A DNA stretch of 64,000 nt from Vibrio rumoiensis (GCF_002218045.2 NZ_AP018685.1:310001-374000); one strand, 5' to 3'; counted from the stretch's first letter, positions 8,180 to 16,850 are shown. Numbers and translations: made by a program. Notes: generated by a model from the sequence alone, not told the origin.

Positions 8180-8248
8180 TCGCAGCCCTTATAAAGAGGC
8201 AGCCCGACCCGTGATGGGTCTAGTTTTAATATTTAGCGGAGCACTAAC

Positions 8249-8620
8249 ATGATCCAAATGCAAAGTACACTGGACGCAGCGGATAACTCCGGCGCTCGCA
8301 GAGTAATGTGTATTAAGGTTCTGGGTGGCTCTCACCGCCGTTATGCACATATCGGAGATATCATCAAAGTTACTGTTAAGGAAGCAATTCCTCGCGGTAA
8401 AGTAAAAAAAGGTGATGTTCTGAAAGCGGTAGTGGTGCGCACCCGTAAAGGCGTTCGTCGTCCAGACGGTTCTGTCATTCGCTTCGACCGTAATGCTTGT
8501 GTGTTGTTGAATGACAATACTGAGCAACCAGTCGGTACACGTATCTTTGGTCCTGTGACTCGTGAGCTTCGTAATGCGAAATTCATGAAAATTGTGTCAC
8601 TAGCACCTGAAGTTCTGTAA
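8249..8620 (+). CDS. rplN: 50S ribosomal protein L14
   Basis: Universally conserved subunit-interface protein that forms a bridge to 16S rRNA and is the target of the silencing factor RsfS. It has 123 residues, the E. coli length, with the signature DNSGARRVMCIKVLGGSHRR. First gene of the spc operon, about 70 bases after the promoter. GCGGAGCACTAAC precedes the ATG. Confidence 0.98.
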   Translation: MIQMQSTLDAADNSGARRVMCIKVLGGSHRRYAHIGDIIKVTVKEAIPRGKVKKGDVLKAVVVRTRKGVRRPDGSVIRFDRNACVLLNDNTEQPVGTRIFGPVTRELRNAKFMKIVSLAPEVL

Positions 8621-8634
8621 GGAGCGGCAATAAA

Positions 8635-8949
8635 ATGGCAGCTAAAATCCGTCGTAATGACGAAGTAATCGTTCTTGCTGGTAAAGATAAAGGCAAGCGC
8701 GGTAAAGTAACTAAGGTTCTCGAGACTGGTAAAGTTTTCGTTGAAGGTATCAACCTTGTTAAAAAACACCAAAAGCCTCAACCGGCTCTAGGTCAACAAG
8801 GTGGCATCGTTGAACAAGAAGCAGCTATTGATGCTTCTAACGTTGCAATCTTTAACGCATCTACTGGTAAAGCGGATCGTATCGGTTTCCGTTTGGAAGA
8901 AGGCAAAAAAGTGCGTTTCTTCAAATCAAACGGTGAATTAATTAAGTAA
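8635..8949 (+). CDS. rplX: 50S ribosomal protein L24
   Basis: Assembly-initiator protein of the 50S subunit. It has 104 residues with the KOW motif DEVIVLAGKDKGKRGKVTKV at residues 8-27. AAGGAGCGGC precedes the ATG. It lies between rplN and rplE as in E. coli. Confidence 0.97.
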   Translation: MAAKIRRNDEVIVLAGKDKGKRGKVTKVLETGKVFVEGINLVKKHQKPQPALGQQGGIVEQEAAIDASNVAIFNASTGKADRIGFRLEEGKKVRFFKSNGELIK

Positions 8950-8963
8950 TTTGGAGTTCTACT

Positions 8964-9503
8964 ATGGCGAAACTGCATGATTACTACAAGTCGTCTGTAG
9001 TCGCTGAACTGACCAAAGAGTTCAGCTACACAAGCGTCATGCAAGTCCCTAGGATTGAGAAAATCACCCTAAATATGGGCGTTGGTGAAGCAATCAACGA
9101 TAAGAAACTACTTGAGAATGCTGCAAGTGATATGGCGACCATTTCTGGTCAAAAGCCACTAATCACTAAAGCACGCAAATCTGTTGCTGGTTTCAAAATT
9201 CGTGAAGGCTACCCAATTGGTTGTAAAGTAACCTTGCGTGGCGAGCGTATGTGGGATTTCTTTGAGCGTTTGATTTCTATCGCTCTTCCACGAGTACGTG
9301 ATTTCCGTGGTGTTAGCGCTAAGTCTTTTGACGGACGCGGTAACTACAGCATGGGCGTTCGCGAGCAAATCATCTTCCCGGAAATCGACTACGATAAAGT
9401 CGATCGTGTACGCGGTCTTGATATTACTATCACGACGTCTGCAAACACTGATGAGGAAGGCCGAGCTCTGCTGGCTGCCTTTAACTTCCCATTCCGCAAA
9501 TAA
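8964..9503 (+). CDS. rplE: 50S ribosomal protein L5
   Basis: 5S rRNA-binding protein of the central protuberance, contacting P-site tRNA and S13. It has 179 residues, the usual length, with KITLNMGVGEA near residue 32 and GRGNYSMGVREQIIFPEIDYD near 120. In E. coli, S8 represses the spc operon by binding mRNA around the rplE start. The 14 bases before this ATG (TTTGGAGTTCTACT) are not enough for me to draw that site. Confidence 0.98.
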   Translation: MAKLHDYYKSSVVAELTKEFSYTSVMQVPRIEKITLNMGVGEAINDKKLLENAASDMATISGQKPLITKARKSVAGFKIREGYPIGCKVTLRGERMWDFFERLISIALPRVRDFRGVSAKSFDGRGNYSMGVREQIIFPEIDYDKVDRVRGLDITITTSANTDEEGRALLAAFNFPFRK

Positions 9504-9520
9504 GGTGAAGGGTTACTGTT

Positions 9521-9826
9521 ATGGCTAAACAATCAATGAAAGCACGTGAAACAAAACGTGCCAAGCTTGTAGCACAATACGCTGAAAAGCGTGCTGCGCT
9601 AAAAGCAACCATCAGTGATGTTAACGCATCTGAAGAAGATCGTTGGAACGCAGTTCTTAAACTGCAAGCTCTTCCACGTGATTCAAGTGCATCGCGTCAG
9701 CGCAACCGTTGCAACCAAACTGGTCGTCCACACGGTTACCTACGTAAATTCGGTCTAAGCCGTATCAAAGTTCGTGAAGCTTGCATGAAAGGCGAGATTC
9801 CTGGACTTCGTAAGGCTAGCTGGTAA
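9521..9826 (+). CDS. rpsN: 30S ribosomal protein S14 (zinc-free form)
   Basis: Small-subunit head protein. At 101 residues it is the long form that lacks the four-cysteine zinc knuckle of short S14, so it does not need zinc. The carboxyl half RNRCNQTGRPHGYLRKFGLS is conserved. AAGGTGAAGGG precedes the ATG at a longer than usual distance. Confidence 0.97.
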   Translation: MAKQSMKARETKRAKLVAQYAEKRAALKATISDVNASEEDRWNAVLKLQALPRDSSASRQRNRCNQTGRPHGYLRKFGLSRIKVREACMKGEIPGLRKASW

Positions 9827-9855
9827 TTGCCACTTAATCATTTGGAGTAAATCAT

Positions 9856-10248
9856 ATGAGCATGCAAGATCCGATTTCGGATATGCTGACCCGCATTCGT
9901 AACGGTCAGGCAGCAAACAAAGTTGCTGTGAAAATGCCTTCTTCAAAGCTTAAAGTTGCAATTGCTACTTTACTAAAAGCTGAAGGCTACATCGCTGATT
10001 TCGCTGTTGAAGGCGAAGTAAAACCAGAGCTAGAAGTTACTCTTAAGTACTTCCAAGCAAAACCAGTAATCGAGCAAATCCAACGTGTTTCACGTCCTGG
10101 TCTTCGCGTCTATAAGAAAAAAGACGAGTTGCCATCAGTGATGGGCGGTTTGGGTGTTGCTGTTGTTTCCACTTCCAAGGGTCTGATGTCTGACCGTGCT
10201 GCTCGTAAAGCAGGTCTTGGTGGTGAAATCATCTGTTACGTAGCTTAA
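9856..10248 (+). CDS. rpsH: 30S ribosomal protein S8
   Basis: Primary 16S rRNA-binding protein of the platform and, in E. coli, the translational repressor of the spc operon. It has 130 residues, with the conserved MQDPISDMLTRIRN amino end and the STSKGLMSDRAARKAGLGGE carboxyl region. TTTGGAG precedes the ATG. Confidence 0.98.
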   Translation: MSMQDPISDMLTRIRNGQAANKVAVKMPSSKLKVAIATLLKAEGYIADFAVEGEVKPELEVTLKYFQAKPVIEQIQRVSRPGLRVYKKKDELPSVMGGLGVAVVSTSKGLMSDRAARKAGLGGEIICYVA

Positions 10249-10258
10249 GGAGTAGTAT

Positions 10259-10792
10259 ATGTCTCGTGTTGCTAAAGCACCTGTCGCTATTCCAGCTGGC
10301 GTAGAGGTGAAACTGAATGGTCAAGAAGTTACTGTTAAAGGTGCAAAAGGTGAGTTAACTCGCGTTTTACACAATGCAGTAGTGATCGCTCAGGAAGAAA
10401 ACAACCTGACTTTCGGTCCACGTGAAGGTGTAGTGAATGCTTGGGCTCAAGCAGGTACTGCGCGTGCACTTGTAAACAACATGGTTGTTGGTGTTACTGA
10501 AGGCTTTACGAAGAAGCTAGTTCTAAAGGGTGTTGGTTACTGTGCTGCTATTAAAGGCAACTCTGTAGCTCTAACTCTAGGCTTCTCTCATCCTGTAGAG
10601 CATGAATTGCCTTCAGGTGTTAAAGCTGAATGTCCAAGCCAAACTGAAATCGTATTAACTGCTTGTGATAAGCAATTAGTCGGTCAAGTTGCTGCTGACA
10701 TTCGTTCTTACCGTGAGCCTGAGCCTTATAAAGGCAAAGGTGTTCGTTACGCAGATGAAAATGTGCGTACTAAAGAAGCTAAGAAGAAGTAA
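10259..10792 (+). CDS. rplF: 50S ribosomal protein L6
   Basis: Large-subunit protein beside the sarcin-ricin loop and the factor-binding site. It has 177 residues, two related alpha/beta domains, and the carboxyl motif EPEPYKGKGVRYADE typical of the family. AAGGAGTAGTAT precedes the ATG, 10 bases after rpsH. Confidence 0.98.
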   Translation: MSRVAKAPVAIPAGVEVKLNGQEVTVKGAKGELTRVLHNAVVIAQEENNLTFGPREGVVNAWAQAGTARALVNNMVVGVTEGFTKKLVLKGVGYCAAIKGNSVALTLGFSHPVEHELPSGVKAECPSQTEIVLTACDKQLVGQVAADIRSYREPEPYKGKGVRYADENVRTKEAKKK

Positions 10793-10801
10793 GGTAACAC
10801 T

Positions 10802-11155
10802 ATGGATAAGAAAGCATCTCGCATCCGTCGTGCTACACGTGCACGTCGTAAGATTGCTGAGCTAGGTGCAAACCGCCTAGTAGTACACCGTACTCCGCGT
10901 CATGTGTACGCTCAGGTTATCGCACCAAACGGCTCTGTGGTTATCGCTTCTGCTTCTACTGTAGAAAAGGCGATCCGTGAGCAAGTTAAGAATACTGGTA
11001 ACGTTGACGCTGCTAAAGCTGTAGGTAAAGCTATTGCTGAGCGCGCTATCGAAAAAGGCATCTCTGATGTGGCTTTCGATCGTTCTGGTTTCCAATACCA
11101 CGGTCGAGTGGCGGCACTTGCAGATTCTGCACGTGAAGCTGGTCTGAAATTCTAA
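10802..11155 (+). CDS. rplR: 50S ribosomal protein L18
   Basis: 5S rRNA-binding protein of the central protuberance. It has 117 residues, with a basic amino end (KKASRIRRATRARRK) that contacts 5S rRNA and the family ending DSAREAGLKF. AAGGTAACACT precedes the ATG, 9 bases after rplF. Confidence 0.98.
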   Translation: MDKKASRIRRATRARRKIAELGANRLVVHRTPRHVYAQVIAPNGSVVIASASTVEKAIREQVKNTGNVDAAKAVGKAIAERAIEKGISDVAFDRSGFQYHGRVAALADSAREAGLKF

Positions 11156-11169
11156 GGTAGGGTTGGAAG

Positions 11170-11670
11170 ATGGCTAAACAAGAACAACAAGCTTCAGATT
11201 TGAATGAAAAGCTTATCGCTGTTAACCGTGTATCTAAGACGGTTAAAGGTGGTCGAATCTTTAGCTTTACTGCACTAACTGTAGTTGGTGACGGTAATGG
11301 TCGCGTTGGTTTCGGTTACGGCAAAGCTCGTGAAGTACCAGCTGCGATTCAAAAAGCAATGGAAAAAGCGCGTCGTAACATGGTTACTATCGCTCTTAAC
11401 GAAGGCACTCTTCACCACTCAGTGAAAGGTCGCCACACAGGCTCTAAAGTTTACATGCAACCAGCTTCTGAAGGTACAGGTATCATTGCCGGTGGTGCAA
11501 TGCGTGCAGTACTTGAAGTTGTAGGTGTTCATAACGTACTTGCGAAAGCGTACGGTTCTACGAACCCTATCAACATCGTTCGTGCAACGATCGATGGTTT
11601 GAGCGGCATGAAGTCACCAGAAATGGTTGCTGCTAAACGTGGTCTAACTGTTGAATCTATTTCGGAGTAA
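11170..11670 (+). CDS. rpsE: 30S ribosomal protein S5
   Basis: Decoding-accuracy protein at the mRNA entry channel; mutations in the family give spectinomycin resistance or ram phenotypes. It has 166 residues. The amino-terminal double-stranded-RNA-binding fold contains RVSKTVKGGRIFSFTAL and the GNGRVGFGYGKAREVP segment. The spectinomycin loop looks wild type. AAGGTAGGGTTGGAAG precedes the ATG. Confidence 0.98.
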   Translation: MAKQEQQASDLNEKLIAVNRVSKTVKGGRIFSFTALTVVGDGNGRVGFGYGKAREVPAAIQKAMEKARRNMVTIALNEGTLHHSVKGRHTGSKVYMQPASEGTGIIAGGAMRAVLEVVGVHNVLAKAYGSTNPINIVRATIDGLSGMKSPEMVAAKRGLTVESISE

Positions 11671-11676
11671 GAACAC

Positions 11677-11853
11677 ATGGCAACTATTAAAGTAACTCAA
11701 ACTAAAAGCTCAATTGGTCGCCTACCAAAGCACAAAGCTACTTTGCGTGGACTAGGCCTTCGTCGAATCAACCACACTGTTGAACTTGAAGATACTGCTT
11801 GCGTACGCGGCATGATCAACAAAGTTCAATACATGGTTAAAGTTGAGGAGTAA
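11677..11853 (+). CDS. rpmD: 50S ribosomal protein L30
   Basis: Small large-subunit protein of 58 residues (MATIKVTQTKSSIGRLPKHK to VKVEE), the usual bacterial length. It is short but unmistakable from the LRRINHTVELEDTACVRGMI segment and from its place between rpsE and rplO. The rpsE stop region supplies CGGAG ahead of the ATG, only six bases after that stop. Confidence 0.97.
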   Translation: MATIKVTQTKSSIGRLPKHKATLRGLGLRRINHTVELEDTACVRGMINKVQYMVKVEE

Positions 11854-11858
11854 TCAGA

Positions 11859-12293
11859 ATGCGTTTGAATACTCTATCACCGGCTGCGGGTTCTAAGCCT
11901 TCTAAGAAGCGTTTAGGTCGTGGTATCGGTTCTGGACTAGGTAAAACTGGTGGCCGCGGTCACAAAGGTCAAAAATCACGTTCTGGCGGCTCTGTTCGTC
12001 CAGGTTTTGAAGGTGGTCAAATGCCTTTGAAACAACGTCTACCAAAATTCGGTTTCACTTCTCGTAAGAGCCTAGTGACTGCTGAAGTTCGTCTAGCTGA
12101 GCTAGCGAAAGTAACGGCTGACGTTATCGATCTTGACAGCTTGAAAGCTGCTAACGTAATCACTAAGAACATCGAGTTTGTTAAAGTTGTTCTTTCTGGT
12201 GAAATCAGCAAGCCAGTAACTGTTAAAGGTCTACGTGTGACTAAAGGTGCTGTAGCTGCTATCGAAGCTGCTGGCGGTAAAGTCGAAGCTTAA
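11859..12293 (+). CDS. rplO: 50S ribosomal protein L15
   Basis: Late-assembly large-subunit protein with an extended glycine- and arginine-rich amino arm (GRGIGSGLGKTGGRGHKGQK) threading into 23S rRNA. It has 144 residues, as in E. coli. TGAGGAG precedes the ATG, five bases after rpmD. secY follows after 20 bases, as is standard for the spc operon. Confidence 0.98.
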   Translation: MRLNTLSPAAGSKPSKKRLGRGIGSGLGKTGGRGHKGQKSRSGGSVRPGFEGGQMPLKQRLPKFGFTSRKSLVTAEVRLAELAKVTADVIDLDSLKAANVITKNIEFVKVVLSGEISKPVTVKGLRVTKGAVAAIEAAGGKVEA

Positions 12294-12313
12294 TCTTCGA
12301 AGGATAGGTACAG

Positions 12314-13648
12314 ATGGCTAAAAAACCAGGACAAGATTTCAGTACTGCTAAACAGGGTACTGGTGAATTAAAATCGCGTTTATTATTCGTAATCCTCGCG
12401 CTTTTGGTATTCCGAGCTGGCTCTTTTGTGCCGATTCCTGGTATTGATGCGGCTGTACTTGCCGATTTGTTCGAACAGCAAAAAGGTACCATCATTGAAA
12501 TGTTTAACATGTTCTCTGGTGGTGCTCTTTCGCGTGCATCTATATTAGCGTTGGGCATCATGCCGTATATTTCGGCTTCGATTGTTGTCCAATTGCTAAC
12601 TGTAGTTCATCCAGCGTTAGCGGAACTCAAGAAAGAGGGTGAAGCAGGCCGTCGTAAGATAAGCCGATACACACGCTATGGCACGCTTGTACTAGCAACT
12701 TTCCAAGCAATTGGTATTGCAACTGGTCTGCCGAATATGGTCCAAAATCTGGTCGTTATCGACCAAACCATGTTCACAATCATTGCTACCATCAGTTTAG
12801 TAACCGGTACCATGTTCTTAATGTGGTTAGGTGAACAAATTACTGAGCGTGGAATTGGTAACGGTATCTCGTTGATTATTTTTACGGGTATTGTTGCTGG
12901 GTTGCCAGCTGCAATCGGACATACAATTGAGCAAGCGCGTCAAGGTGAATTGAACGTGCTTCTTCTATTGTTAATCGCTGTGGTTGCGTTCGCTGTTATT
13001 TATTTCGTTGTTTTCATGGAACGTGGTCAACGTCGTATTGTCGTTAACTATGCGAAGCGTCAGCAAGGTCGTAAAGTGTTTGCAGCACAAAGTACGCATT
13101 TACCATTGAAGATAAACATGGCAGGTGTAATCCCAGCTATATTTGCTTCAAGTATTATCCTGTTTCCAGGTACTCTTGCTCAATGGCTTGGCCAGAACGG
13201 TGAAAGTAAAACATTTGGTTGGTTAACGGACGTGTCATTAGCACTGAGCCCAGGTCAACCGTTGTATATAATACTTTATGCGACAGCAATTATTTTCTTC
13301 TGTTTCTTTTATACAGCGATGGTATTTAACCCTCGTGAAACAGCAGATAATTTGAAGAAGTCCGGTGCATTCGTACCCGGCATCCGCCCAGGTGAGCAGA
13401 CAGCTAGATATATAGATAAAGTAATGACTCGTTTAACACTAGTTGGTGCTTTATATATTACCTTTATTTGTCTAGTCCCACAGTTTATGATGACCGCTTG
13501 GAACGTTAAGTTCTATTTCGGTGGTACTTCACTACTTATCGTAGTGGTAGTAATCATGGACTTTATGGCACAGGTACAGACTCATCTGATGTCTCAGCAG
13601 TATGATTCTGTGTTGAAAAAAGCGAATCTGAAAGGCTATGGCCGCTAA
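12314..13648 (+). CDS. secY: Protein translocase subunit SecY
   Basis: Channel-forming subunit of the SecYEG translocon in the inner membrane. It has 444 residues (E. coli 443) and ten hydrophobic helices, beginning at about residue 22 (LLFVILALLVFRAGSFVPIPG). Family signatures include GIMPYISASIVVQLL in helix 2, the basic cytosolic loop ERGQRRIVVNYAKRQQGRK, and the carboxyl-terminal LMSQQYDSVLKKANLKGYGR. It is translated with the spc ribosomal proteins, linking export capacity to ribosome synthesis. Confidence 0.98.
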   Translation: MAKKPGQDFSTAKQGTGELKSRLLFVILALLVFRAGSFVPIPGIDAAVLADLFEQQKGTIIEMFNMFSGGALSRASILALGIMPYISASIVVQLLTVVHPALAELKKEGEAGRRKISRYTRYGTLVLATFQAIGIATGLPNMVQNLVVIDQTMFTIIATISLVTGTMFLMWLGEQITERGIGNGISLIIFTGIVAGLPAAIGHTIEQARQGELNVLLLLLIAVVAFAVIYFVVFMERGQRRIVVNYAKRQQGRKVFAAQSTHLPLKINMAGVIPAIFASSIILFPGTLAQWLGQNGESKTFGWLTDVSLALSPGQPLYIILYATAIIFFCFFYTAMVFNPRETADNLKKSGAFVPGIRPGEQTARYIDKVMTRLTLVGALYITFICLVPQFMMTAWNVKFYFGGTSLLIVVVVIMDFMAQVQTHLMSQQYDSVLKKANLKGYGR

Positions 13649-13690
13649 TAACAGCGGGTATAGTTCAGATTTCATTTACGGAGTTTAGCA

Positions 13691-13804
13691 ATGAAAGTTC
13701 GTGCTTCCGTTAAAAAAATCTGCCGTAACTGTAAAGTTATCAAGCGCAACGGTGTTGTGCGTGTAATTTGCAGTGAGCCAAAGCATAAACAACGCCAAGG
13801 CTAA
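13691..13804 (+). CDS. rpmJ: 50S ribosomal protein L36 (zinc-binding form)
   Basis: Smallest ribosomal protein, 37 residues ([20 protein letters not shown] to KHKQRQG). The zinc ligands Cys11, Cys14, Cys27 and His32 are all present, so this is the zinc-requiring form. Many gammaproteobacteria also carry a zinc-free paralogue under Zur control; none is in this window. TACGGAGTTTAGCA precedes the ATG. Last gene of the spc operon. Confidence 0.97.
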
Positions 13805-13836
13805 TTAGCAGAAATTTTTACTTGAAATATGAGGGC

Positions 13837-13866
13837 AGGCCGAGTATATTCCTCGGCCTACCTTTT
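13837..13866 (+). terminator. Hairpin after rpmJ, probable partial terminator
   Basis: AGGCCGAG (13837-13844) pairs perfectly with CTCGGCCT (13852-13859) across a 7-base loop, followed by a short T-rich tail. It lies between the spc genes and the alpha leader. The weak T run suggests partial read-through into rpsM. Confidence 0.6.
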
Positions 13867-13885
13867 GCGTGCAAAAGAAGTAGTA

Positions 13886-13975
13886 TGCCGCTGCGTATCC
13901 TCGACGGGCTCTGCAGCGGATAATTCTTTATATAAGTACTAGGAGTGAATAGTGGCCCGTATAGCAGGCATTAAC
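13886..13975 (+). promoter_or_regulatory. Alpha operon leader pseudoknot (S4 repressor site)
   Basis: CCGCTGC (13888-13894) pairs with GCAGCGG (13913-13919), and the sequence between and after it (GTATCC...ACGGGCT, then TAGGAGTGAATAGTGGCCCG at the rpsM start) follows the E. coli alpha mRNA leader closely. In E. coli this region folds into a nested pseudoknot that S4 binds to trap the initiating 30S subunit. Stem bases differ from E. coli but pairing is kept, which supports function. Confidence 0.8.
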
Positions 13976-14308
13976 ATTCCTGATCAAAAACACGCTGTTA
14001 TCGCATTAACTGCGATCTACGGCATCGGTAAAACTCGTTCTCAAGCTATTCTAGCTGAAGTGGGTATTGCTGAAGATGTTAAGATCAGTGAACTAACTGA
14101 AGAGCAGATTGATCAACTGCGTGATGGTGTAGCTAAATACACTGTAGAAGGTGATCTACGTCGTGAAGTATCGATGAACATCAAGCGTCTTATGGACCTT
14201 GGCTGTTACCGCGGTCTTCGTCATCGTCGCAGTCTACCACTACGTGGACAGCGTACTAAAACCAACGCACGCACTCGTAAGGGTCCGCGCAAGCCGATCA
14301 AAAAATAA
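13952..14308 (+). CDS. rpsM: 30S ribosomal protein S13
   Basis: Small-subunit head protein that contacts P-site tRNA and bridges to L5. It has 118 residues, as in E. coli, from MARIAGINIPDQKHAVIALT to the basic tail TRKGPRKPIKK. The start is GTG, as in E. coli, and belongs to the S4-binding pseudoknot; CTAGGAG lies upstream. First gene of the alpha operon. Confidence 0.98.
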   Translation: MARIAGINIPDQKHAVIALTAIYGIGKTRSQAILAEVGIAEDVKISELTEEQIDQLRDGVAKYTVEGDLRREVSMNIKRLMDLGCYRGLRHRRSLPLRGQRTKTNARTRKGPRKPIKK

Positions 14309-14329
14309 TCGGATAAGGTAGAGAGTACA

Positions 14330-14719
14330 ATGGCAAAACAACCAACACGCACGCGTAAACGCGTTCGCAAGCAAGTAGCAGATGGCGTAGCGCACATCCA
14401 TGCTTCTTTTAACAACACAATCGTGACCATCACTGACCGTCAAGGTAATGCTCTTTCATGGGCTACTGCAGGTGGTTCAGGTTTCCGTGGTTCTCGTAAA
14501 TCTACGCCGTTCGCTGCACAGGTTGCTGCTGAACGCGCAGGTGAAATGGCCAAAGAATATGGCCTAAAGAACTTGGAAGTTATGGTTAAGGGCCCTGGTC
14601 CTGGTCGTGAGTCTACTATCCGTGCTTTAAACGCATTGGGTTACCGCATCACTAACATCGTTGATGCAACTCCGATCCCTCATAACGGTTGTCGTCCACC
14701 TAAGAAACGTCGCGTTTAA
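14330..14719 (+). CDS. rpsK: 30S ribosomal protein S11
   Basis: Platform protein near the mRNA exit channel and E site. It has 129 residues, as in E. coli, with the signature VAAERAGEMAKEYGLKNLEV and the basic carboxyl end GCRPPKKRRV. AAGGTAGAGAGTACA precedes the ATG, 21 bases after rpsM. Confidence 0.98.
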   Translation: MAKQPTRTRKRVRKQVADGVAHIHASFNNTIVTITDRQGNALSWATAGGSGFRGSRKSTPFAAQVAAERAGEMAKEYGLKNLEVMVKGPGPGRESTIRALNALGYRITNIVDATPIPHNGCRPPKKRRV

Positions 14720-14748
14720 TTCGTTTCTAGGAATATTGGAGAAAGATC

Positions 14749-15369
14749 ATGGCAAGATATTTGGGCCCTAAGCTAAAGCTTAGTCGTCGTGAAGGTACTG
14801 ACTTATTCCTTAAGTCAGGTGTCCGCGCGATCGATACCAAGTGTAAAATTGATAACGCACCAGGTGTACACGGCGCTCGTCGCGGTCGTCTATCTGAGTT
14901 TGGCGTTCAGCTTCGTGAGAAGCAAAAAGTTCGTCGTATGTACGGCGTACTAGAAAAACAATTCCGCAACTACTACAAAGAAGCTGCACGCCTTAAAGGC
15001 AATACAGGTGCAAACCTGCTTCAACTTCTTGAAGGTCGTTTAGATAATGTTGTTTACCGTATGGGTTTCGGTGCTACACGCGCTGAATCACGTCAACTAG
15101 TTAGCCACAAAGCTATCTTAGTAAACGGCAAAGTAGTTAACGTTCCTTCATTCAAAGTTACGGCTAACGACGTTGTTTCTATTCGTGAAAAAGCTAAACA
15201 GCAATCACGTATTAAAGCTGCTCTAGAAGTTGCTGAACAACGCGAAAAACCAACTTGGATTGAAGTAGATGCTAGCAAGATGGAAGGTGTGTTTAAACGC
15301 ATCCCAGAGCGTTCTGATCTATCTGCTGACATCAACGAACACTTGATCGTCGAACTTTACTCTAAGTAA
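14749..15369 (+). CDS. rpsD: 30S ribosomal protein S4 (alpha operon repressor)
   Basis: Primary 16S rRNA-binding protein, part of the mRNA entry helicase, and in E. coli the translational repressor of the alpha operon. It has 206 residues. The S4 RNA-binding fold spans about residues 94-160 (LEGRLDNVVYRMGFGATRAE). The carboxyl ending DINEHLIVELYSK matches E. coli exactly. Its presumed target is the leader before rpsM. Confidence 0.98.
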   Translation: MARYLGPKLKLSRREGTDLFLKSGVRAIDTKCKIDNAPGVHGARRGRLSEFGVQLREKQKVRRMYGVLEKQFRNYYKEAARLKGNTGANLLQLLEGRLDNVVYRMGFGATRAESRQLVSHKAILVNGKVVNVPSFKVTANDVVSIREKAKQQSRIKAALEVAEQREKPTWIEVDASKMEGVFKRIPERSDLSADINEHLIVELYSK

Positions 15370-15393
15370 GGTTTAAACAAAAGAGAGGACACA

Positions 15394-16386
15394 ATGCAGG
15401 GTTCTGTAACAGAATTTCTTAAGCCACGTCTTGTTGACATCGAACAGATCAGCACGACACATGCAAAAGTAACTCTTGAGCCTTTAGAGCGTGGTTTTGG
15501 CCACACTTTAGGTAATGCACTTCGCCGTATTCTTTTATCTTCTATGCCAGGTTGTGCTGTAACAGAAGTTGAGATTGAAGGCGTTCTACACGAGTACAGC
15601 ACCAAAGAAGGCGTTCAAGAAGATATCCTTGAGATTCTTCTGAACCTGAAAGGGTTAGCTGTAAGTGTTGCCGAAGGCAAAGATGAAGTGTTTATTACAC
15701 TAAAAAAATCAGGCTCGGGCCCTGTTGTTGCAGGTGACATCATCCATGATGGTGATGTAGAGATCGCTAACCCAGAACACGTTATTTGTCACCTAACGGA
15801 TGACAAAGCTGAAATCGCTATGCGCATTAAAGTTCAACGTGGTCGTGGTTATGTTCCGTCTTCAGCTCGTATCCATACTGAAGAAGATGAGCGTCCAATT
15901 GGTCGTCTACTTGTTGATGCAACATACAGCCCGGTTGATAAAATCGCCTACGCTGTAGAAGCAGCACGTGTAGAACAACGTACTGACTTAGACAAGCTTG
16001 TTATCGATATGGAAACAAATGGCACTTTAGAACCTGAGGAAGCTATCCGTCGTGCGGCTACAATCTTAGCTGAACAATTGGATGCATTCGTAGATCTTCG
16101 CGATGTACGTGTTCCAGAAGAGAAAGAAGAGAAGCCGGAGTTCGATCCTATTCTACTGCGTCCTGTAGACGATCTTGAACTAACAGTTCGCTCTGCTAAC
16201 TGCTTGAAAGCAGAAGCGATTCACTACATCGGTGATCTTGTACAGCGTACTGAGGTTGAGCTTCTTAAAACGCCAAACCTTGGTAAGAAGTCTTTAACAG
16301 AGATTAAAGATGTTCTAGCGTCGCGCGGTCTTTCTCTAGGTATGCGCCTAGAAAACTGGCCACCAGCGTCGATTGCTGAAGATTAA
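15394..16386 (+). CDS. rpoA: DNA-directed RNA polymerase alpha subunit
   Basis: RNA polymerase alpha, which dimerises to nucleate core assembly and binds UP elements and activators through its carboxyl domain. It has 330 residues (E. coli 329). The assembly domain occupies about 1-235 (GFGHTLGNALRRILLSSMPG near 33-52). The carboxyl domain at about 250-330 has VRSANCLKAEAIHYIGDL, holding the counterpart of E. coli Arg265 for DNA contact, and the NLGKKSLTEIKDVL helix-hairpin-helix. GAGAGGACACA precedes the ATG. Confidence 0.98.
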   Translation: MQGSVTEFLKPRLVDIEQISTTHAKVTLEPLERGFGHTLGNALRRILLSSMPGCAVTEVEIEGVLHEYSTKEGVQEDILEILLNLKGLAVSVAEGKDEVFITLKKSGSGPVVAGDIIHDGDVEIANPEHVICHLTDDKAEIAMRIKVQRGRGYVPSSARIHTEEDERPIGRLLVDATYSPVDKIAYAVEAARVEQRTDLDKLVIDMETNGTLEPEEAIRRAATILAEQLDAFVDLRDVRVPEEKEEKPEFDPILLRPVDDLELTVRSANCLKAEAIHYIGDLVQRTEVELLKTPNLGKKSLTEIKDVLASRGLSLGMRLENWPPASIAED

Positions 16387-16412
16387 TTGATATTAGTTAG
16401 AAGGATTAGGTC

Positions 16413-16799
16413 ATGCGCCATCGTAAGAGTGGTCGTCAACTCAACCGCAACAGCAGCCATCGTAAAGCGATGTTTAGCAACATGGCTAGCTCTCTAGTTC
16501 GTCATGAAGTTATCAAGACAACTTTGCCTAAGGCAAAAGAGCTTCGCCGCGTAGTTGAGCCTTTGATTACACTAGCTAAGACTGACAGCGTTGCTAACCG
16601 TCGTCTAGCATTTGCTCGCACTCGTGATAACGAAGTTGTAGCAAAATTATTTAATGAATTAGGTCCACGTTTTGCTGCCCGTCAAGGCGGTTACACTCGT
16701 ATCCTAAAAGCTGGCTTCCGTACAGGTGATAAAGCGCCAATGGCATACATTGAGCTTGTTGACCGTCCAGAAGCAGCAGCTGAAGAAGCTGCTGAGTAA
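16413..16799 (+). CDS. rplQ: 50S ribosomal protein L17
   Basis: Large-subunit protein near the tunnel exit. It has 128 residues (E. coli 127), beginning MRHRKSGRQLNRNSSHRKAM. The alanine- and glutamate-rich tail (EAAAEEAAE) is a common gammaproteobacterial ending. AAGGATTAGGTC precedes the ATG. It closes the alpha operon and a strong terminator follows. Confidence 0.98.
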   Translation: MRHRKSGRQLNRNSSHRKAMFSNMASSLVRHEVIKTTLPKAKELRRVVEPLITLAKTDSVANRRLAFARTRDNEVVAKLFNELGPRFAARQGGYTRILKAGFRTGDKAPMAYIELVDRPEAAAEEAAE

Positions 16800-16818
16800 G
16801 CAAGTTAAATAAATAAAG

Positions 16819-16850
16819 AACGCCGAGTATTGATTACTCGGCGTTTTTTT
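16819..16850 (+). terminator. Rho-independent terminator of the alpha operon
   Basis: AACGCCGAGTA pairs with TACTCGGCGTT across a 5-base loop, followed by a run of T. Clear intrinsic terminator. Confidence 0.92.

Noticed and set aside
8341..8781. Antisense open frame of 146 codons across rplN and rplX
   Set aside because: Shadow of two certain genes.
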